A stretch of DNA of 64,000 nt from Nitrospirota bacterium (GTDB lineage Bacteria > Nitrospirota > Thermodesulfovibrionia > Thermodesulfovibrionales > UBA1546). Positions 1 through 8,442 of the stretch are shown piece after piece. Below the pieces are notes generated by a model. That model did no database searches. It had not been told where the DNA came from and worked only from the letters and a program-made list of their open reading frames with translations. The stretch lies in NCBI GenBank assembly GCA_016195565.1, contig JACPZK010000031.1, positions 62,001 to 126,000 of the forward strand, in the 5' to 3' direction. Both the position numbers and the translations under genes were made by a program. The first letter of the stretch is position 1, and each line of letters begins with the position of its first letter.

Positions 1-2
1 GT

Positions 3-1556
3 GGGATGTTTGCATTTGCGATATGGGATAAAAGGAATAAATCTATTTTTCTTGCAAGAGACAGGGTGGGGAAAAAACCACTCTATTACTGGCATACGAA
101 AGATACCTTTGTGTTCGCTTCGGAGATAAAATCAATCCTTCAGGACAGCGGTTACGCTCGGAAGCCTGATTACACTGCCATTCACCATTATCTTACATAC
201 CAGGCTGTCCCATCTCCCTGGACTGCTTTTGAAGAGATTAAAAAATTGCCTCCTGCACATTATTTAGTCCTGAAGAATGGATGTGTTGAGTTAAAGAGAT
301 ACTGGAAGCTTTCATACTTACCCAAACATAAGATGGATGTGGGAGATTTGAAGAAAGAAATATTTGAAAGACTGCAAGAGTCAGTAAAGATACGGTTACT
401 TAGTGATGTACCGCTTGGCGCTTTTCTGAGCGGTGGAATTGATTCAAGCGCAGTGGTTGCAATAATGTCGGGACTAATGAAGGAACCGGTTAAAACATTT
501 TCCATCGGTTTTAAGGAGGAAGCATACAATGAACTCCGATACGCGAAGATGGTTGCTGAGAGATTTAAAGCTGACCACACTGAATTTATAGTAGAACCAA
601 AAGCAATGGAGGTTATTGAAAAGCTTGTATGGCATTACAATGAGCCATTCGCAGATTCATCAGCGATTCCTACTTACTATGTCTCTAAACTTGCAAGAGA
701 ACACGTCACTGTTATACTGAACGGCGACGGCGGTGACGAAAATTTTGCAGGCTATGGCAGATATGCTGCAAATGAATTTTCTAAAGAGATGCACAGATAT
801 TTTCCTGCTTCAATTGCAAGGCTATTACTCCCCCTTGTTATGATGCTGCCTCATGGCAGTAATCCGACTAATTTTTTCTGGAGGCTGAAAAGATTCCTTC
901 AGGAATATACAAAGTCCCCGGAGATGATGAATGCTCACTGGCTCTGCCATTTTTCAACAGAAATGAAGAATGAGATATATACAGATGATTTTTCGACGCT
1001 TGTTTCAGCTACCGACTCCTTTGTCCTTCTTTTTGAAAAATATCGGGAAGCGGAGGCAGATAATTTTCTTGACAAGGCACTTTATGCAGATGTAATGATG
1101 TATCTGCCTGATGACCTTCTTGTGAAAGTTGATGTTGCCTCAATGGCAAATTCCCTTGAAGCGCGTTCTCCATTTCTTGACCACGAATTTATGGAGTTTG
1201 CTGCAAGGATCCCGTCAGGATTAAAGCTAAAAGGCAGGGAGACAAAATCTATCCTTAAGAAGACATTGAAAGGCATCCTGCCCGACGAGGTTCTTTACAG
1301 AGAAAAAATGGGCTTTGGTGTACCTATTGACCACTGGTTCAGGAATGAATTAAAGGATATGGCGTATGATGTAATATTGAGTGAGAGAGCCATTGCAAGG
1401 GGTTATTTCAAAAAAGAGGCTATAAAAAAAATCCTTGATGAGCATACATCAGGTAAATGGAACTGGCAGAACCATATCTGGAATCTTTTAATGCTTGAAC
1501 TCTGGCATAGGATGTTTATTGATGAAGCTCATATAGGTTCTATGAGCCATGAGTAA
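3..1556 (+). CDS. asnB: Asparagine synthase-like glutamine amidotransferase, 5' truncated by window edge
   Basis: The reading frame is open from the first bases. The first visible residues, GMFAFAIWD, match the middle of the N-terminal class-II glutaminase domain, so the start and the catalytic Cys2 lie outside the window. The ATP pyrophosphatase loop SGGIDSS is at about visible residue 143, and the C-terminal synthetase domain is complete (517 residues seen). The family transfers glutamine ammonia to an aspartate or other carboxylate. Copies inside glycan loci often amidate sugar acids, so the substrate here may be a uronic or nonulosonic acid rather than aspartate; that is inference. It overlaps the next gene by 8 nt, which implies co-translation. 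Confidence 0.9.
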   Translation, partial: GMFAFAIWDKRNKSIFLARDRVGKKPLYYWHTKDTFVFASEIKSILQDSGYARKPDYTAIHHYLTYQAVPSPWTAFEEIKKLPPAHYLVLKNGCVELKRYWKLSYLPKHKMDVGDLKKEIFERLQESVKIRLLSDVPLGAFLSGGIDSSAVVAIMSGLMKEPVKTFSIGFKEEAYNELRYAKMVAERFKADHTEFIVEPKAMEVIEKLVWHYNEPFADSSAIPTYYVSKLAREHVTVILNGDGGDENFAGYGRYAANEFSKEMHRYFPASIARLLLPLVMMLPHGSNPTNFFWRLKRFLQEYTKSPEMMNAHWLCHFSTEMKNEIYTDDFSTLVSATDSFVLLFEKYREAEADNFLDKALYADVMMYLPDDLLVKVDVASMANSLEARSPFLDHEFMEFAARIPSGLKLKGRETKSILKKTLKGILPDEVLYREKMGFGVPIDHWFRNELKDMAYDVILSERAIARGYFKKEAIKKILDEHTSGKWNWQNHIWNLLMLELWHRMFIDEAHIGSMSHE

Positions 1557-2739
1557 TTTAAGGCTTTGCATGGTTTCTCCTCTCTATCACCCTGAGCTGG
1601 GAGGGGTTGGAAGGCAGGCAGTCGCTTTGACAGAATATCTGCATAAAATAGGGATAGATGTTTTTGTTATGTGCAGAAAAATAAATGGAATGCCTGAATG
1701 GAAACCTGCGACAGGATTAAGGATTATGCAGATTAATACCCTCGGCTCAAGTAAGTATGACCTTGAGGCTAAGTCAATAATGAATCTTCTGATTTCTCTA
1801 AGTTTTTGTTTTAATCTTATGCTTGTCTTTATAAAAAATAGAAAAAAATATGATATTGTGCATTTTCATGGGTCAAGCCTGCAGCTTATCTTTAATGTGA
1901 TTCCTCTTAAATTAATGGGAAAAAAGATTGTAGCAAAGGTGGCAGGGGCAAAGATGGATGTGGAGGCAGGCTCTTTTAGGGGCAAATATTTCTTGCTCGG
2001 AGATTTGTTTATATGGAGTCTGAAAAAGGTGGATATGTTCATAGCAATAACAAAAGAAATCAGGGATGATCTTATAAAGGATGGTTTTAGACATGACAGG
2101 ATTTTTGAGACAAGCAATTTTATAATGCCTGAAAAATTTTATCCCCTTGAGAATCCGGAAGAGAAATATGCGATAAAGAAGAGGCTCGGCATTGAAGCGG
2201 ACAAGAAAATAATCACCTTTTCCGGAAGACTTGTGCAGAGGAAAAGGGTTGATTTGTTATTAAGAGCGGTTTCTATGATTGTAAAAGCAAGAAAAGATAT
2301 CAGGGTTATTATTCTTGGCCATGGAGAATTGCTGGAAGACCTGCAAGGGATAGCTCCAGAACTTAGTATCCGTGAATATGTATCATTTAAAGGCTTTGTC
2401 TCGAATATCCTTGATTATCTGCATGTTGCTGACATATTTGTACTTACGTCCGATATGGAAGGGATGCCGAACTCATTGCTCGAGGCGATGGCATGCGGGT
2501 TGCCTGTAATAGCTACAAGGATAGGCGGTGTAGTTGATATTGTTGAAGACAAAAAGAATGGGCTCCTTGTAGCGGCAGGCGACGAGGAAGAATTAAAGGA
2601 TGCGATATTGAAATTGCTTGGAGATGAGCAGTTGTCAAAATCTATATCGCAAGAGGCGTACAAAACCATAAGAGAAAATTATTATATAGATAAGGTTGCA
2701 GATAAGTATATCTCGCTTTATCAAAGACTGGCCGCATGA
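1549..2739 (+). CDS. GT4-family glycosyltransferase
   Basis: This 396-residue GT-B enzyme probably adds a sugar from a nucleotide donor to the growing glycan on the cytoplasmic face. The N-terminal domain begins LRLCMVSPLYHPELGGVGRQ, the usual GT4 acceptor-domain start. The donor domain has FSGRLVQRKRVDLLLRA, and the EX7E motif falls at E304 and E312 in EGMPNSLLEA. Length and motif order are normal for GT4. It overlaps asnB by 8 nt and the following methyltransferase by 4 nt. Donor and acceptor cannot be read from the sequence. Confidence 0.92.
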   Translation: MSNLRLCMVSPLYHPELGGVGRQAVALTEYLHKIGIDVFVMCRKINGMPEWKPATGLRIMQINTLGSSKYDLEAKSIMNLLISLSFCFNLMLVFIKNRKKYDIVHFHGSSLQLIFNVIPLKLMGKKIVAKVAGAKMDVEAGSFRGKYFLLGDLFIWSLKKVDMFIAITKEIRDDLIKDGFRHDRIFETSNFIMPEKFYPLENPEEKYAIKKRLGIEADKKIITFSGRLVQRKRVDLLLRAVSMIVKARKDIRVIILGHGELLEDLQGIAPELSIREYVSFKGFVSNILDYLHVADIFVLTSDMEGMPNSLLEAMACGLPVIATRIGGVVDIVEDKKNGLLVAAGDEEELKDAILKLLGDEQLSKSISQEAYKTIRENYYIDKVADKYISLYQRLAA

Positions 2740-3311
2740 ACTCTGATTATTTCAGGTATCTGAGAAAAAGAAGCCTTATCGGAATTTTATTCCGCAGATT
2801 ATTTTTGATGCCAGTTGCAAATTATTTCAGGGGAAATGTCCTCGATATAGGCTCTGGCATAGGAGAGTTTCTTGAATGCTATCCTGATTCTGTTGGAATA
2901 GATGTCAATAAGGATTGTGTTGAGTTCTGTGTCTCAAAAGGGCTTAAATGTTTTCATGCGGATGTTTATAGGCTTCCGTTTATGGATAATTCGTTTGACG
3001 GTGTTCTGCTTAATAATATTCTGGAGCATCTTGAAAAGCCCGATGATGCGTTCTCAGAAATAAAAAGGGTCTTTAAAAGTGATGGGAGACTATTGATTGA
3101 ACTCCCCGGCAAAAAAGGTTTTTATCATGATAAAACACATGTTAAGTTTTGGGATAAAGAGAGCATCATAGATTTTCTCAAAAGATGGGGTTTTGATAAC
3201 ATAGTTATAAAGTATTTCCCGATACCTTTTAGGATTGCTGGAGAGATTTTCACTCATAACAAAATAAGAGTGTTCGCTGTTAATATAGGAGATATACGGG
3301 GGAGGGAATGA
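2736..3311 (+). CDS. Class I SAM-dependent methyltransferase
   Basis: This 191-residue protein has a Methyltransf_11-type fold. The SAM-binding glycine loop VLDIGSGIGEFLECY is at residues 35-49 and the acidic residue of motif II follows in VGIDVN. The late motif LLIELPGKKGFY is typical of sugar or small-molecule methyltransferases in glycan loci. Start and stop overlap both neighbours by 4 nt. A likely role is O- or N-methylation of a sugar or glycan terminus; the substrate is unknown. Confidence 0.85.
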   Translation: MNSDYFRYLRKRSLIGILFRRLFLMPVANYFRGNVLDIGSGIGEFLECYPDSVGIDVNKDCVEFCVSKGLKCFHADVYRLPFMDNSFDGVLLNNILEHLEKPDDAFSEIKRVFKSDGRLLIELPGKKGFYHDKTHVKFWDKESIIDFLKRWGFDNIVIKYFPIPFRIAGEIFTHNKIRVFAVNIGDIRGRE

Positions 3312-4747
3312 AAAATCTGGTGCTCGTTGTTGTTCCCACGATGGAGAATGCTTACCATAGTCTTCAGGATTTTGTAGCGATAAGTCCTCCTATGGGACTG
3401 ATAAGTATTGGGGCAATGGCTGAAAAAGCAGGATATAAAGTTTCTGTGATTGATGGAGACGCCGAGAGATTGACCTTAGAAGAAACGATTTTGAGGGTTA
3501 TAGAAAAAAACCCTAATTACATCGGTTCAACTATTATGACCGCTACAATGGACATTACAAGCATATTCTATACAAAACTTAAAGAAATATTGCCTAATGT
3601 TAAGGTGATTGTGGGCGGGCCGCATGTTTCTGCAGTTCCAGAACAGACACTAGTTGATGCCCCTGCTATTGATATCTGCGTTATCGGAGAAGGTGATGAG
3701 ACAATTGTTGATATACTAACCACCATAGAGAATGGTGGTGACATAGATAGTGTGAGTAATATTGTATACAGAAAGGGCAACAGGGTTGTGCGGACTGCTG
3801 AAAGGCCTCCAATAAAAGACTTAAGTGTTCTTCCGCTTCCGGCTTTTCATCTGCTTGATAAAAATCTATACCGATCGTACGGTTGGAATAAGTGGGTTGG
3901 TGGATTCAGAAAACCCCTTGGGGTTATCTTTACTGGGAGAGGATGCATAGGTAAGTGCAACTTTTGTGCTGCGCATACCGTCTTTGGCCATGGAATTCGT
4001 TATTTTACTTTACAACAGATAAAAGATCAGATAGATTATCTCATTGCAAACTGGGGAATGCGCGTACTTTATTTTCAGGATGATACATTCACTGCAAATC
4101 GCAAGATTGTGAATGAGATATGCGATTATATTATTGAGAAGGGTTATGACAAGAGACTTGAGATCATGGTTTCATCGAGAGTGGATATCCTGCATCTTCC
4201 GACTCTGAAAAAGATGAGGCAGGCATCTGTGCGCTGGATATGCTTTGGTGTTGAGAGCGGAAATCAGGAAATTTTAAATAGAATGTTTAAGAATATTTCG
4301 ATCGAACAGATAAAAAAGGCATATGCGATGGCAAGAGAAGCCGGTTTGTTTGTAGCAGGAAATTTTATGATAGGACATATTGGAGAAACTCGTGAGACTG
4401 CAATGGATACAATTCATCTTGCGTGTGAGCTTGATCAGGAATATGCATCATTTGCAATTGCTATTCCATTGCCGGGAACTGAGCTTTATCAGTATTGTCT
4501 GGATAATAATATCCTGCTTCCCACTTGGAACGATTTTGGAAGTGTGAATACACCACCTATCCCTTTGAATGAATCACTCAGCGCCGAAGATCTTATGAAA
4601 TTACGCGACATTGCTGCCAACAGATTCTTCAGAAGGCCGTTGTATTTTTTAAAGCTTCTTACAAGGATGCGCGCCTTTAGTGTTATCAGGGATTTTGTTA
4701 AGATGTATTTTGCTATCAAGGCTGAGAAGGCGGCAAAACGATTATAA
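3308..4747 (+). CDS. B12-binding-type radical SAM protein 1
   Basis: This 479-residue protein has an N-terminal cobalamin-binding-like Rossmann domain (about residues 1-150, with VIDGDAERLTLEE and VGGPHVSAVPE) and a radical SAM barrel. The cluster motif GRGCIGKCNFC gives Cys213, Cys217 and Cys220 as [4Fe-4S] ligands. A canonical DxHxxG cobalamin motif is not visible, as in many members of this class. Known relatives perform methylations, ring closures or rearrangements at unactivated carbons. It is the first of seven such genes in the locus. Its placement after a GT4 and a methyltransferase points to sugar or lipid-carrier modification, which is inference. Confidence 0.88.
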   Translation: MKNLVLVVVPTMENAYHSLQDFVAISPPMGLISIGAMAEKAGYKVSVIDGDAERLTLEETILRVIEKNPNYIGSTIMTATMDITSIFYTKLKEILPNVKVIVGGPHVSAVPEQTLVDAPAIDICVIGEGDETIVDILTTIENGGDIDSVSNIVYRKGNRVVRTAERPPIKDLSVLPLPAFHLLDKNLYRSYGWNKWVGGFRKPLGVIFTGRGCIGKCNFCAAHTVFGHGIRYFTLQQIKDQIDYLIANWGMRVLYFQDDTFTANRKIVNEICDYIIEKGYDKRLEIMVSSRVDILHLPTLKKMRQASVRWICFGVESGNQEILNRMFKNISIEQIKKAYAMAREAGLFVAGNFMIGHIGETRETAMDTIHLACELDQEYASFAIAIPLPGTELYQYCLDNNILLPTWNDFGSVNTPPIPLNESLSAEDLMKLRDIAANRFFRRPLYFLKLLTRMRAFSVIRDFVKMYFAIKAEKAAKRL

Positions 4748-4764
4748 CCTATAAACGATGAGCT

Positions 4765-5475
4765 ATGAGCAACGAGTTGAAAAATCACTTTGCCATAATA
4801 ATGCCTGCATACAATGAGGCAGGGAGGATATCATCCACCATTGCCGGCATAAGGAAATTCAGTAGCGCTGATATTGTTGTTGTGAGCGACGGCTCGGATG
4901 ATGATACGGCAGGCGAAGCAAAGGCAGCAGGGGCAGTGGTGATAGAGTTACCATCTAATCTCGGCTATGGAGCAGCTCTTCAGACAGGTTTTAAATATGC
5001 ATTGGACAGGGGATACGAATTTGCAGTTCAGATGGATGCTGACGGGCAGCACGATCCAATGTCAATTAAAACACTTATTGAACCAGTGATTGCTGACGAG
5101 GTTGATGTTACTATCGGTTCTAGATTTATGTGTAAGGGCAACTATAAGGCGCCTTTTGTGAGGAGAATTGGGATGTATTTCTTCGGTCTTATAGCATCAC
5201 TTTTTACCGGCAGGAAGATAACAGATCCTACATCGGGTTTTCAGGCTTTAAACAAAAAGGTGATGGAATTTTATGCAAGCGATGCGTATCCTGTGGATTA
5301 TCCCGATGCAGACGTAATTATAATGCTTCACAGACAAGGGTTCAGGTTTAAGGAAGTTCCTGTTATAATGCATAATGCCGCAAAGAGGTCTATGCATGGC
5401 GGAATTCTTAAACCGCTGTATTACATCTTTAAAATGATGCTTTCTATTTTTGTTACACTTCTTAGAAAGGAGTAA
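4765..5475 (+). CDS. GT2-family (dolichyl-phosphate mannosyltransferase-like) glycosyltransferase
   Basis: This 236-residue GT-A enzyme has the nucleotide-binding start IIMPAYNEAGRIS, the VVVSDGSDDDT strand and the metal-binding DADGQHDP with D91 and D93. This matches the polyprenyl-phosphate glycosyltransferase subgroup, which loads a sugar on a lipid phosphate at the inner membrane face. No C-terminal membrane segments are visible. The next gene, 5 nt downstream, encodes a small membrane protein often paired with these enzymes. Confidence 0.88.
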   Translation: MSNELKNHFAIIMPAYNEAGRISSTIAGIRKFSSADIVVVSDGSDDDTAGEAKAAGAVVIELPSNLGYGAALQTGFKYALDRGYEFAVQMDADGQHDPMSIKTLIEPVIADEVDVTIGSRFMCKGNYKAPFVRRIGMYFFGLIASLFTGRKITDPTSGFQALNKKVMEFYASDAYPVDYPDADVIIMLHRQGFRFKEVPVIMHNAAKRSMHGGILKPLYYIFKMMLSIFVTLLRKE

Positions 5476-5480
5476 AGACA

Positions 5481-5819
5481 ATGACTGTTCAACAAAAAAT
5501 ATTTGCCCTGACAATAGGCGCAGGTCTGTTTTTAGTCATTATAGAACTGGTAAGAAGAAGAAAACTTGCGGAAGAATATTCATTTATCTGGCTGCTGACA
5601 GGTTTCGGGATTATTGTCCTTATTCTCTGGTATGACCTCCTTGAGTGGCTTACATACCTTATTGGAGCAAAGACACCGACAACGACTCTCTTTATCTTTG
5701 GCTTTGTGTTCCTGATATTGCTTAATCTGTATCTCTCTATCAAGATCACCAAACTTGCCTCTCAGGTGAAAGACCTTGCGCAGAAGCTGGCGATAAGTGA
5801 AAAAGCTGATAGGCGATAG
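5481..5819 (+). CDS. DUF2304 small membrane protein
   Basis: This is a 112-residue protein with three hydrophobic spans: near residues 7-20, the segment around FIWLLTGFGIIVLILWY, and TTLFIFGFVFLILLNLYL. A charged tail follows. Size and pattern match the DUF2304 family, which commonly follows DPM-like GT2 genes and may anchor or assist them. A good ribosome site (AGAAAGGAG) precedes the ATG, which lies 5 nt after the GT2 stop. The function is unproven; pairing with the GT2 is inference. Confidence 0.8.
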   Translation: MTVQQKIFALTIGAGLFLVIIELVRRRKLAEEYSFIWLLTGFGIIVLILWYDLLEWLTYLIGAKTPTTTLFIFGFVFLILLNLYLSIKITKLASQVKDLAQKLAISEKADRR

Positions 5820-5851
5820 ATATATATTTTTGAGATATGCAATAAGAACTT

Positions 5852-5889
5852 TTAATCCTTAAGCCTGTTTAGGAACTCCCTGTTTAAAA
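5852..5889 (-). pseudogene. Vestige of a second UDP-sugar epimerase 3' end
   Basis: On the - strand this stretch encodes NREFLNRLKD plus stop. The intact epimerase at 7248-8261 ends NREFLNRLRD plus stop, and the DNA of the two ends is nearly identical with only a few substitutions. Homology stops abruptly at the hairpin repeat starting at 5893. The remnant and the intact gene flank the DUF4143 ATPase gene, so a duplication, replacement or deletion event shaped this spot. Confidence 0.7.
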
Positions 5890-5892
5890 GCG

Positions 5893-5924
5893 CTGGACTC
5901 CCCCGATAATATCGGGGGAATGAC
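5893..5924 (+). repeat. Palindromic repeat, CTGGAYTCCC...GGGAATGAC family, copy 1
   Basis: A perfect 9-bp stem (5899-5907 with 5911-5919) has a 3-nt loop and is bounded by CTGGAC and AATGAC. The same boundaries occur in related hairpins at 10224-10253, 10549-10578 and 42236-42261. The stem could also act as a weak terminator, but no T-run follows. Confidence 0.75.
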
Positions 5925-5970
5925 AGAAAAGTGTTTTTTCAGACTGTTTACGACTCATCGACAATATTAT

Positions 5971-6011
5971 TTGATATATTTTCTATCACGGTATGATATA
6001 ATTTATATCAT
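5971..6011 (+). promoter_or_regulatory. Candidate promoter and palindromic operator for the DUF4143 ATPase gene
   Basis: A perfect -10 box TATAAT lies at 5997-6002, with TTGATA at 5971-5976 as a possible -35 (20-nt spacing, longer than ideal). An 8-bp inverted repeat, ATGATATA and TATATCAT with a 3-nt spacer (5993-6011), covers the -10 and the start codon at 6010. Predicted transcription would start at or next to the ATG, and no Shine-Dalgarno sequence is seen. A leaderless, autorepressible message is inferred. Confidence 0.5.
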
Positions 6012-7239
6012 GACATACAGGTATAAGCATAGATGGATAGCTGAAAAGATGAGGGATGCCCTTGAGTTTTCCCCTGTCATTGTCCTTTCAGGGGCAAGGC
6101 AGACAGGGAAAAGCACACTCCTTCAGAATGAAGAGCCTTTCAGAGGCTGGCATTATGTTACCTTTGATGACCTTGATACCCTTTCAATTGCAGAGAAGAG
6201 ACCTGATGAGATACTGAATATCTCAAAAAATATAATTATTGATGAAGCGCAGCGCTCCCCTTTCTTTATGTATGCTGTGAAAAGGGCGGTGGATAAGGAT
6301 AAATCAAGGAGGATCATCCTTTCAGGTTCAGCCAATATGCTTTTGATGAAGAGGGTATCTGAGAGTCTGGCAGGGAGGGCAGTATATTTTAATCTCATGC
6401 CCTTTTCTTTCGGGGAGATAATGGAAAGAGGGCCGGGCAGATGGTTTAAAAGTCTTTTAAATGAGGGAAAAATTTCACGCATTCAGGATACTTATATCAC
6501 ATCGAATATGAATTTGAGGTTCAGCCTGTTCAGGGGATTTTTTCCGCCCACAGCGTTACTAAAAAAAGAAGACCACATAGCCATGTGGCTGAAGGCTTAT
6601 GTGAAGACTTATCTTGAAAAAGATCTGAGGGAGATTTCAGCGGTCTCATATCTGCCTGACTTTAAGAGGATGATGGAACTGCTTGCCCTTAGAAACGCTT
6701 CAATTCTAAAGCAAAGCGAGGTGGCGAGGGATGCAGGCTTATCTCAGGCAACACTGGGAAGATACATCAATACCCTTGAGACGACAAATCTGTTTATGAA
6801 GGTCAAGCCGTATTCAAAAAACATAAGTGTAAGGCTTATTAAATCTCCCAGGATTTTTTGTATTGACACAGGACTAACAGCCTCTCTTGCAGGCTATTCT
6901 GCATCAGAGAATATCCCAGCGACATTTATGGGGGCCTTGCTTGAGTCTTATGTGCTTTTGAACCTCATTGCAATGACATCCCTTTTGGGCGGAGAGGTGT
7001 TTTTTTTCAGGACACAGGGTGGTAAGGAGAAGGAGGTTGATTTTGTAATTGAAAAGGAAAACAGGCTCGTGGCAGTTGAGGTGAAACTGTCGGATACTGT
7101 TTCTGCAGGAGATATAAATAGTCTGCTATTTTTAAAAGACATCAACAGCAGATTTGCCGCAGGGCTGGTTGTATATGCAGGCAAAGAAGTTAAACAGCTT
7201 TCAAGCAATATCTTTGCTGTGCCATGGGATATGCTATGA
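6010..7239 (+). CDS. AAA-type ATPase with DUF4143 domain
   Basis: The protein is 409 residues from the ATG at 6010; the frame extends upstream to 5920, but that part runs through a hairpin repeat and the promoter. The P-loop GARQTGKST is at residues 28-36, Walker B IIIDEAQ near residue 75, and the C-terminal DUF4143 nuclease-like part includes FCIDTGLTASLAG and EKEVDFVIEKENRLVAVEVK. Such ATPases are widespread, frequently accessory, and of unclear function (proposed links to toxin-antitoxin-like or DNA roles). It has no evident glycan role and looks like an insertion between two epimerase gene ends, converging with the intact one. Confidence 0.85.
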   Translation: MTYRYKHRWIAEKMRDALEFSPVIVLSGARQTGKSTLLQNEEPFRGWHYVTFDDLDTLSIAEKRPDEILNISKNIIIDEAQRSPFFMYAVKRAVDKDKSRRIILSGSANMLLMKRVSESLAGRAVYFNLMPFSFGEIMERGPGRWFKSLLNEGKISRIQDTYITSNMNLRFSLFRGFFPPTALLKKEDHIAMWLKAYVKTYLEKDLREISAVSYLPDFKRMMELLALRNASILKQSEVARDAGLSQATLGRYINTLETTNLFMKVKPYSKNISVRLIKSPRIFCIDTGLTASLAGYSASENIPATFMGALLESYVLLNLIAMTSLLGGEVFFFRTQGGKEKEVDFVIEKENRLVAVEVKLSDTVSAGDINSLLFLKDINSRFAAGLVVYAGKEVKQLSSNIFAVPWDML

Positions 7240-7247
7240 AAATCCTT

Positions 7248-8261
7248 TTAATCCCTAAGCCTGTTCAGAAACTCTCTGTTTTTTAGATACCAGTCAACTG
7301 TATTTTGTACGCCTTCTTCTATTGAAACAGTGGGTTTCCATCCGAGTTTTTCTTTTGATTTTTCTATGTCAGCCCATGTTGCCAGCACGTCGGCAGGATG
7401 TATAGGCAGCCATTCTATCTCTGCTTTTTTCCCGAGATGCTGTTCTATCAGGTTTATCACATACATCAGTTCCACAGGGCTGTCGCTGCCGAGGTTAAAA
7501 ATTTCATAGCCGAAAGGCTGAAGGCATTTTATTGTTCCGTCAGCTATGTCGTCAATATAGGTAAAGTCCCTTGTTTGTTTCCCATTGCCAAAGACAGGGA
7601 TGGGCCTCCCGTTGTCAATTTTTTTAATAAATCTGAATATGCTCATGTCAGGCCTGCCGGCAGGGCCGTACACAGTGAAGTATCTTGGAATGCTTATGTC
7701 AATGCCTGAAAGAAAATGATAGCTGTGGCATATCGCCTCCGCGCCTTTTTTGGTAGCAGAATACGGAGCTAATGGGCGGTCTGTATTATCGGTTTCTTTA
7801 AAAGGCATAGCATTAAGTCCGTAGATGCTTGAGGTAGAGGCAAGCACGAATTTTTTTGTATCTGAGTTTTTGCAGCATTCAAGGAGATTTAGTGTTCCCT
7901 TAACATTTGTATCAAGATATATCCATGGGTCTTCCACCGACGCCCTCACGCCTGCCCTTGCGGCCAGGTTGATAACCGCATCTATTTTATGATTGGCGAA
8001 TACTGTTTTGACTTCATTGTAATTACCTATGTCACACCGGTGGAAACTGAAGCTTGGAGTTTGGAGTTTGGAGTTTGGAGTTTTAACTCTTAACTCCTCA
8101 CTTTTAACTTTCAACCGATTAAGTCTCCACTCCTTAAGTTTAGGGTCATAGTAATCATTCATGTTGTCAATGCCGATAACAGAACAGCCGTTCTCAAGCA
8201 GCTTTCCCGAAACCTTCCAGCCGATAAATCCTGCACAACCCGTAACTGCGATAGTCTTCAT
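7248..8261 (-). CDS. UDP-glucuronate 4-epimerase-like NAD-dependent epimerase
   Basis: This 337-residue extended SDR has TGCAGFIG at residues 7-14, the STSSIYG segment near residue 143, and catalytic Tyr167 and Lys171 in YSATK. NDYYDPKLKEWRL is typical of UDP-GlcA 4-epimerases, which make UDP-GalA, so it would use the product of ugd (13981-15309). It is the only well-supported - strand gene. Residues 51-70 are an extra in-frame segment encoded by a tandem repeat (8052-8111) that relatives lack. GGAGGCGGG precedes the start. The exact substrate is inferred from family resemblance. Confidence 0.88.
   Translation of the reverse strand: MKTIAVTGCAGFIGWKVSGKLLENGCSVIGIDNMNDYYDPKLKEWRLNRLKVKSEELRVKTPNSKLQTPSFSFHRCDIGNYNEVKTVFANHKIDAVINLAARAGVRASVEDPWIYLDTNVKGTLNLLECCKNSDTKKFVLASTSSIYGLNAMPFKETDNTDRPLAPYSATKKGAEAICHSYHFLSGIDISIPRYFTVYGPAGRPDMSIFRFIKKIDNGRPIPVFGNGKQTRDFTYIDDIADGTIKCLQPFGYEIFNLGSDSPVELMYVINLIEQHLGKKAEIEWLPIHPADVLATWADIEKSKEKLGWKPTVSIEEGVQNTVDWYLKNREFLNRLRD
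8052..8111 (-). repeat. In-frame intragenic repeat insert (TTGGAGT x4 and AACTC units)
   Basis: On the + strand four tandem TTGGAGT heptamers occupy 8054-8081, followed by TTAACTC-type units to about 8111. The block has a length divisible by three and codes for about 20 polar residues (including SEELRVKTPNSKLQT) inside the epimerase, between a helix and the FSFHRCDI strand. A related AACTC/GAGTTA-type repeat lies at 13842-13892. It looks like an inserted mobile or slippage-prone repeat tolerated in a surface loop. Confidence 0.75.
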
Positions 8262-8348
8262 CCCGCCTCCAGATTTTTATTTCTTTAAGGTATAATACAA
8301 CAAATTTGTGAAAACGTTTAGAATTAATAGTAAATGCGATTTTGCGTT

Positions 8349-8427
8349 GTCATTGCGAGCAAAGCGAAGCAATCTGGTTGTGAGATTGCCACGTCGTCCC
8401 GATAAAATCGGGGCTCCTCGCAATGAC
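8349..8427 (+). repeat. REP/MITE-like imperfect palindrome with GTCATTGCGAG ends
   Basis: An 11-bp perfect terminal inverted repeat (8349-8359 GTCATTGCGAG with 8417-8427 CTCGCAATGAC) encloses two internal hairpins, AATCT...AGATT and CCCGAT...ATCGGG. The element fills most of the divergent intergenic space before rmlA and ends 15 nt before its ATG. Elements of this look recur in many environmental genomes; no other copy is in this window. Confidence 0.75.
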
Positions 8428-8442
8428 TTAATGGAGATGTAG

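Noticed and set aside
5920-6009. Upstream extension of the DUF4143 ATPase (30 residues).
   Set aside because: It runs through the hairpin repeat end and the TATAAT promoter; the ATG at 6010 gives the normal family N-terminus.
8291-8296. TATAAT on the + strand in the divergent gap before rmlA.
   Set aside because: No acceptable -35 at 16-18 nt; too weak to call.
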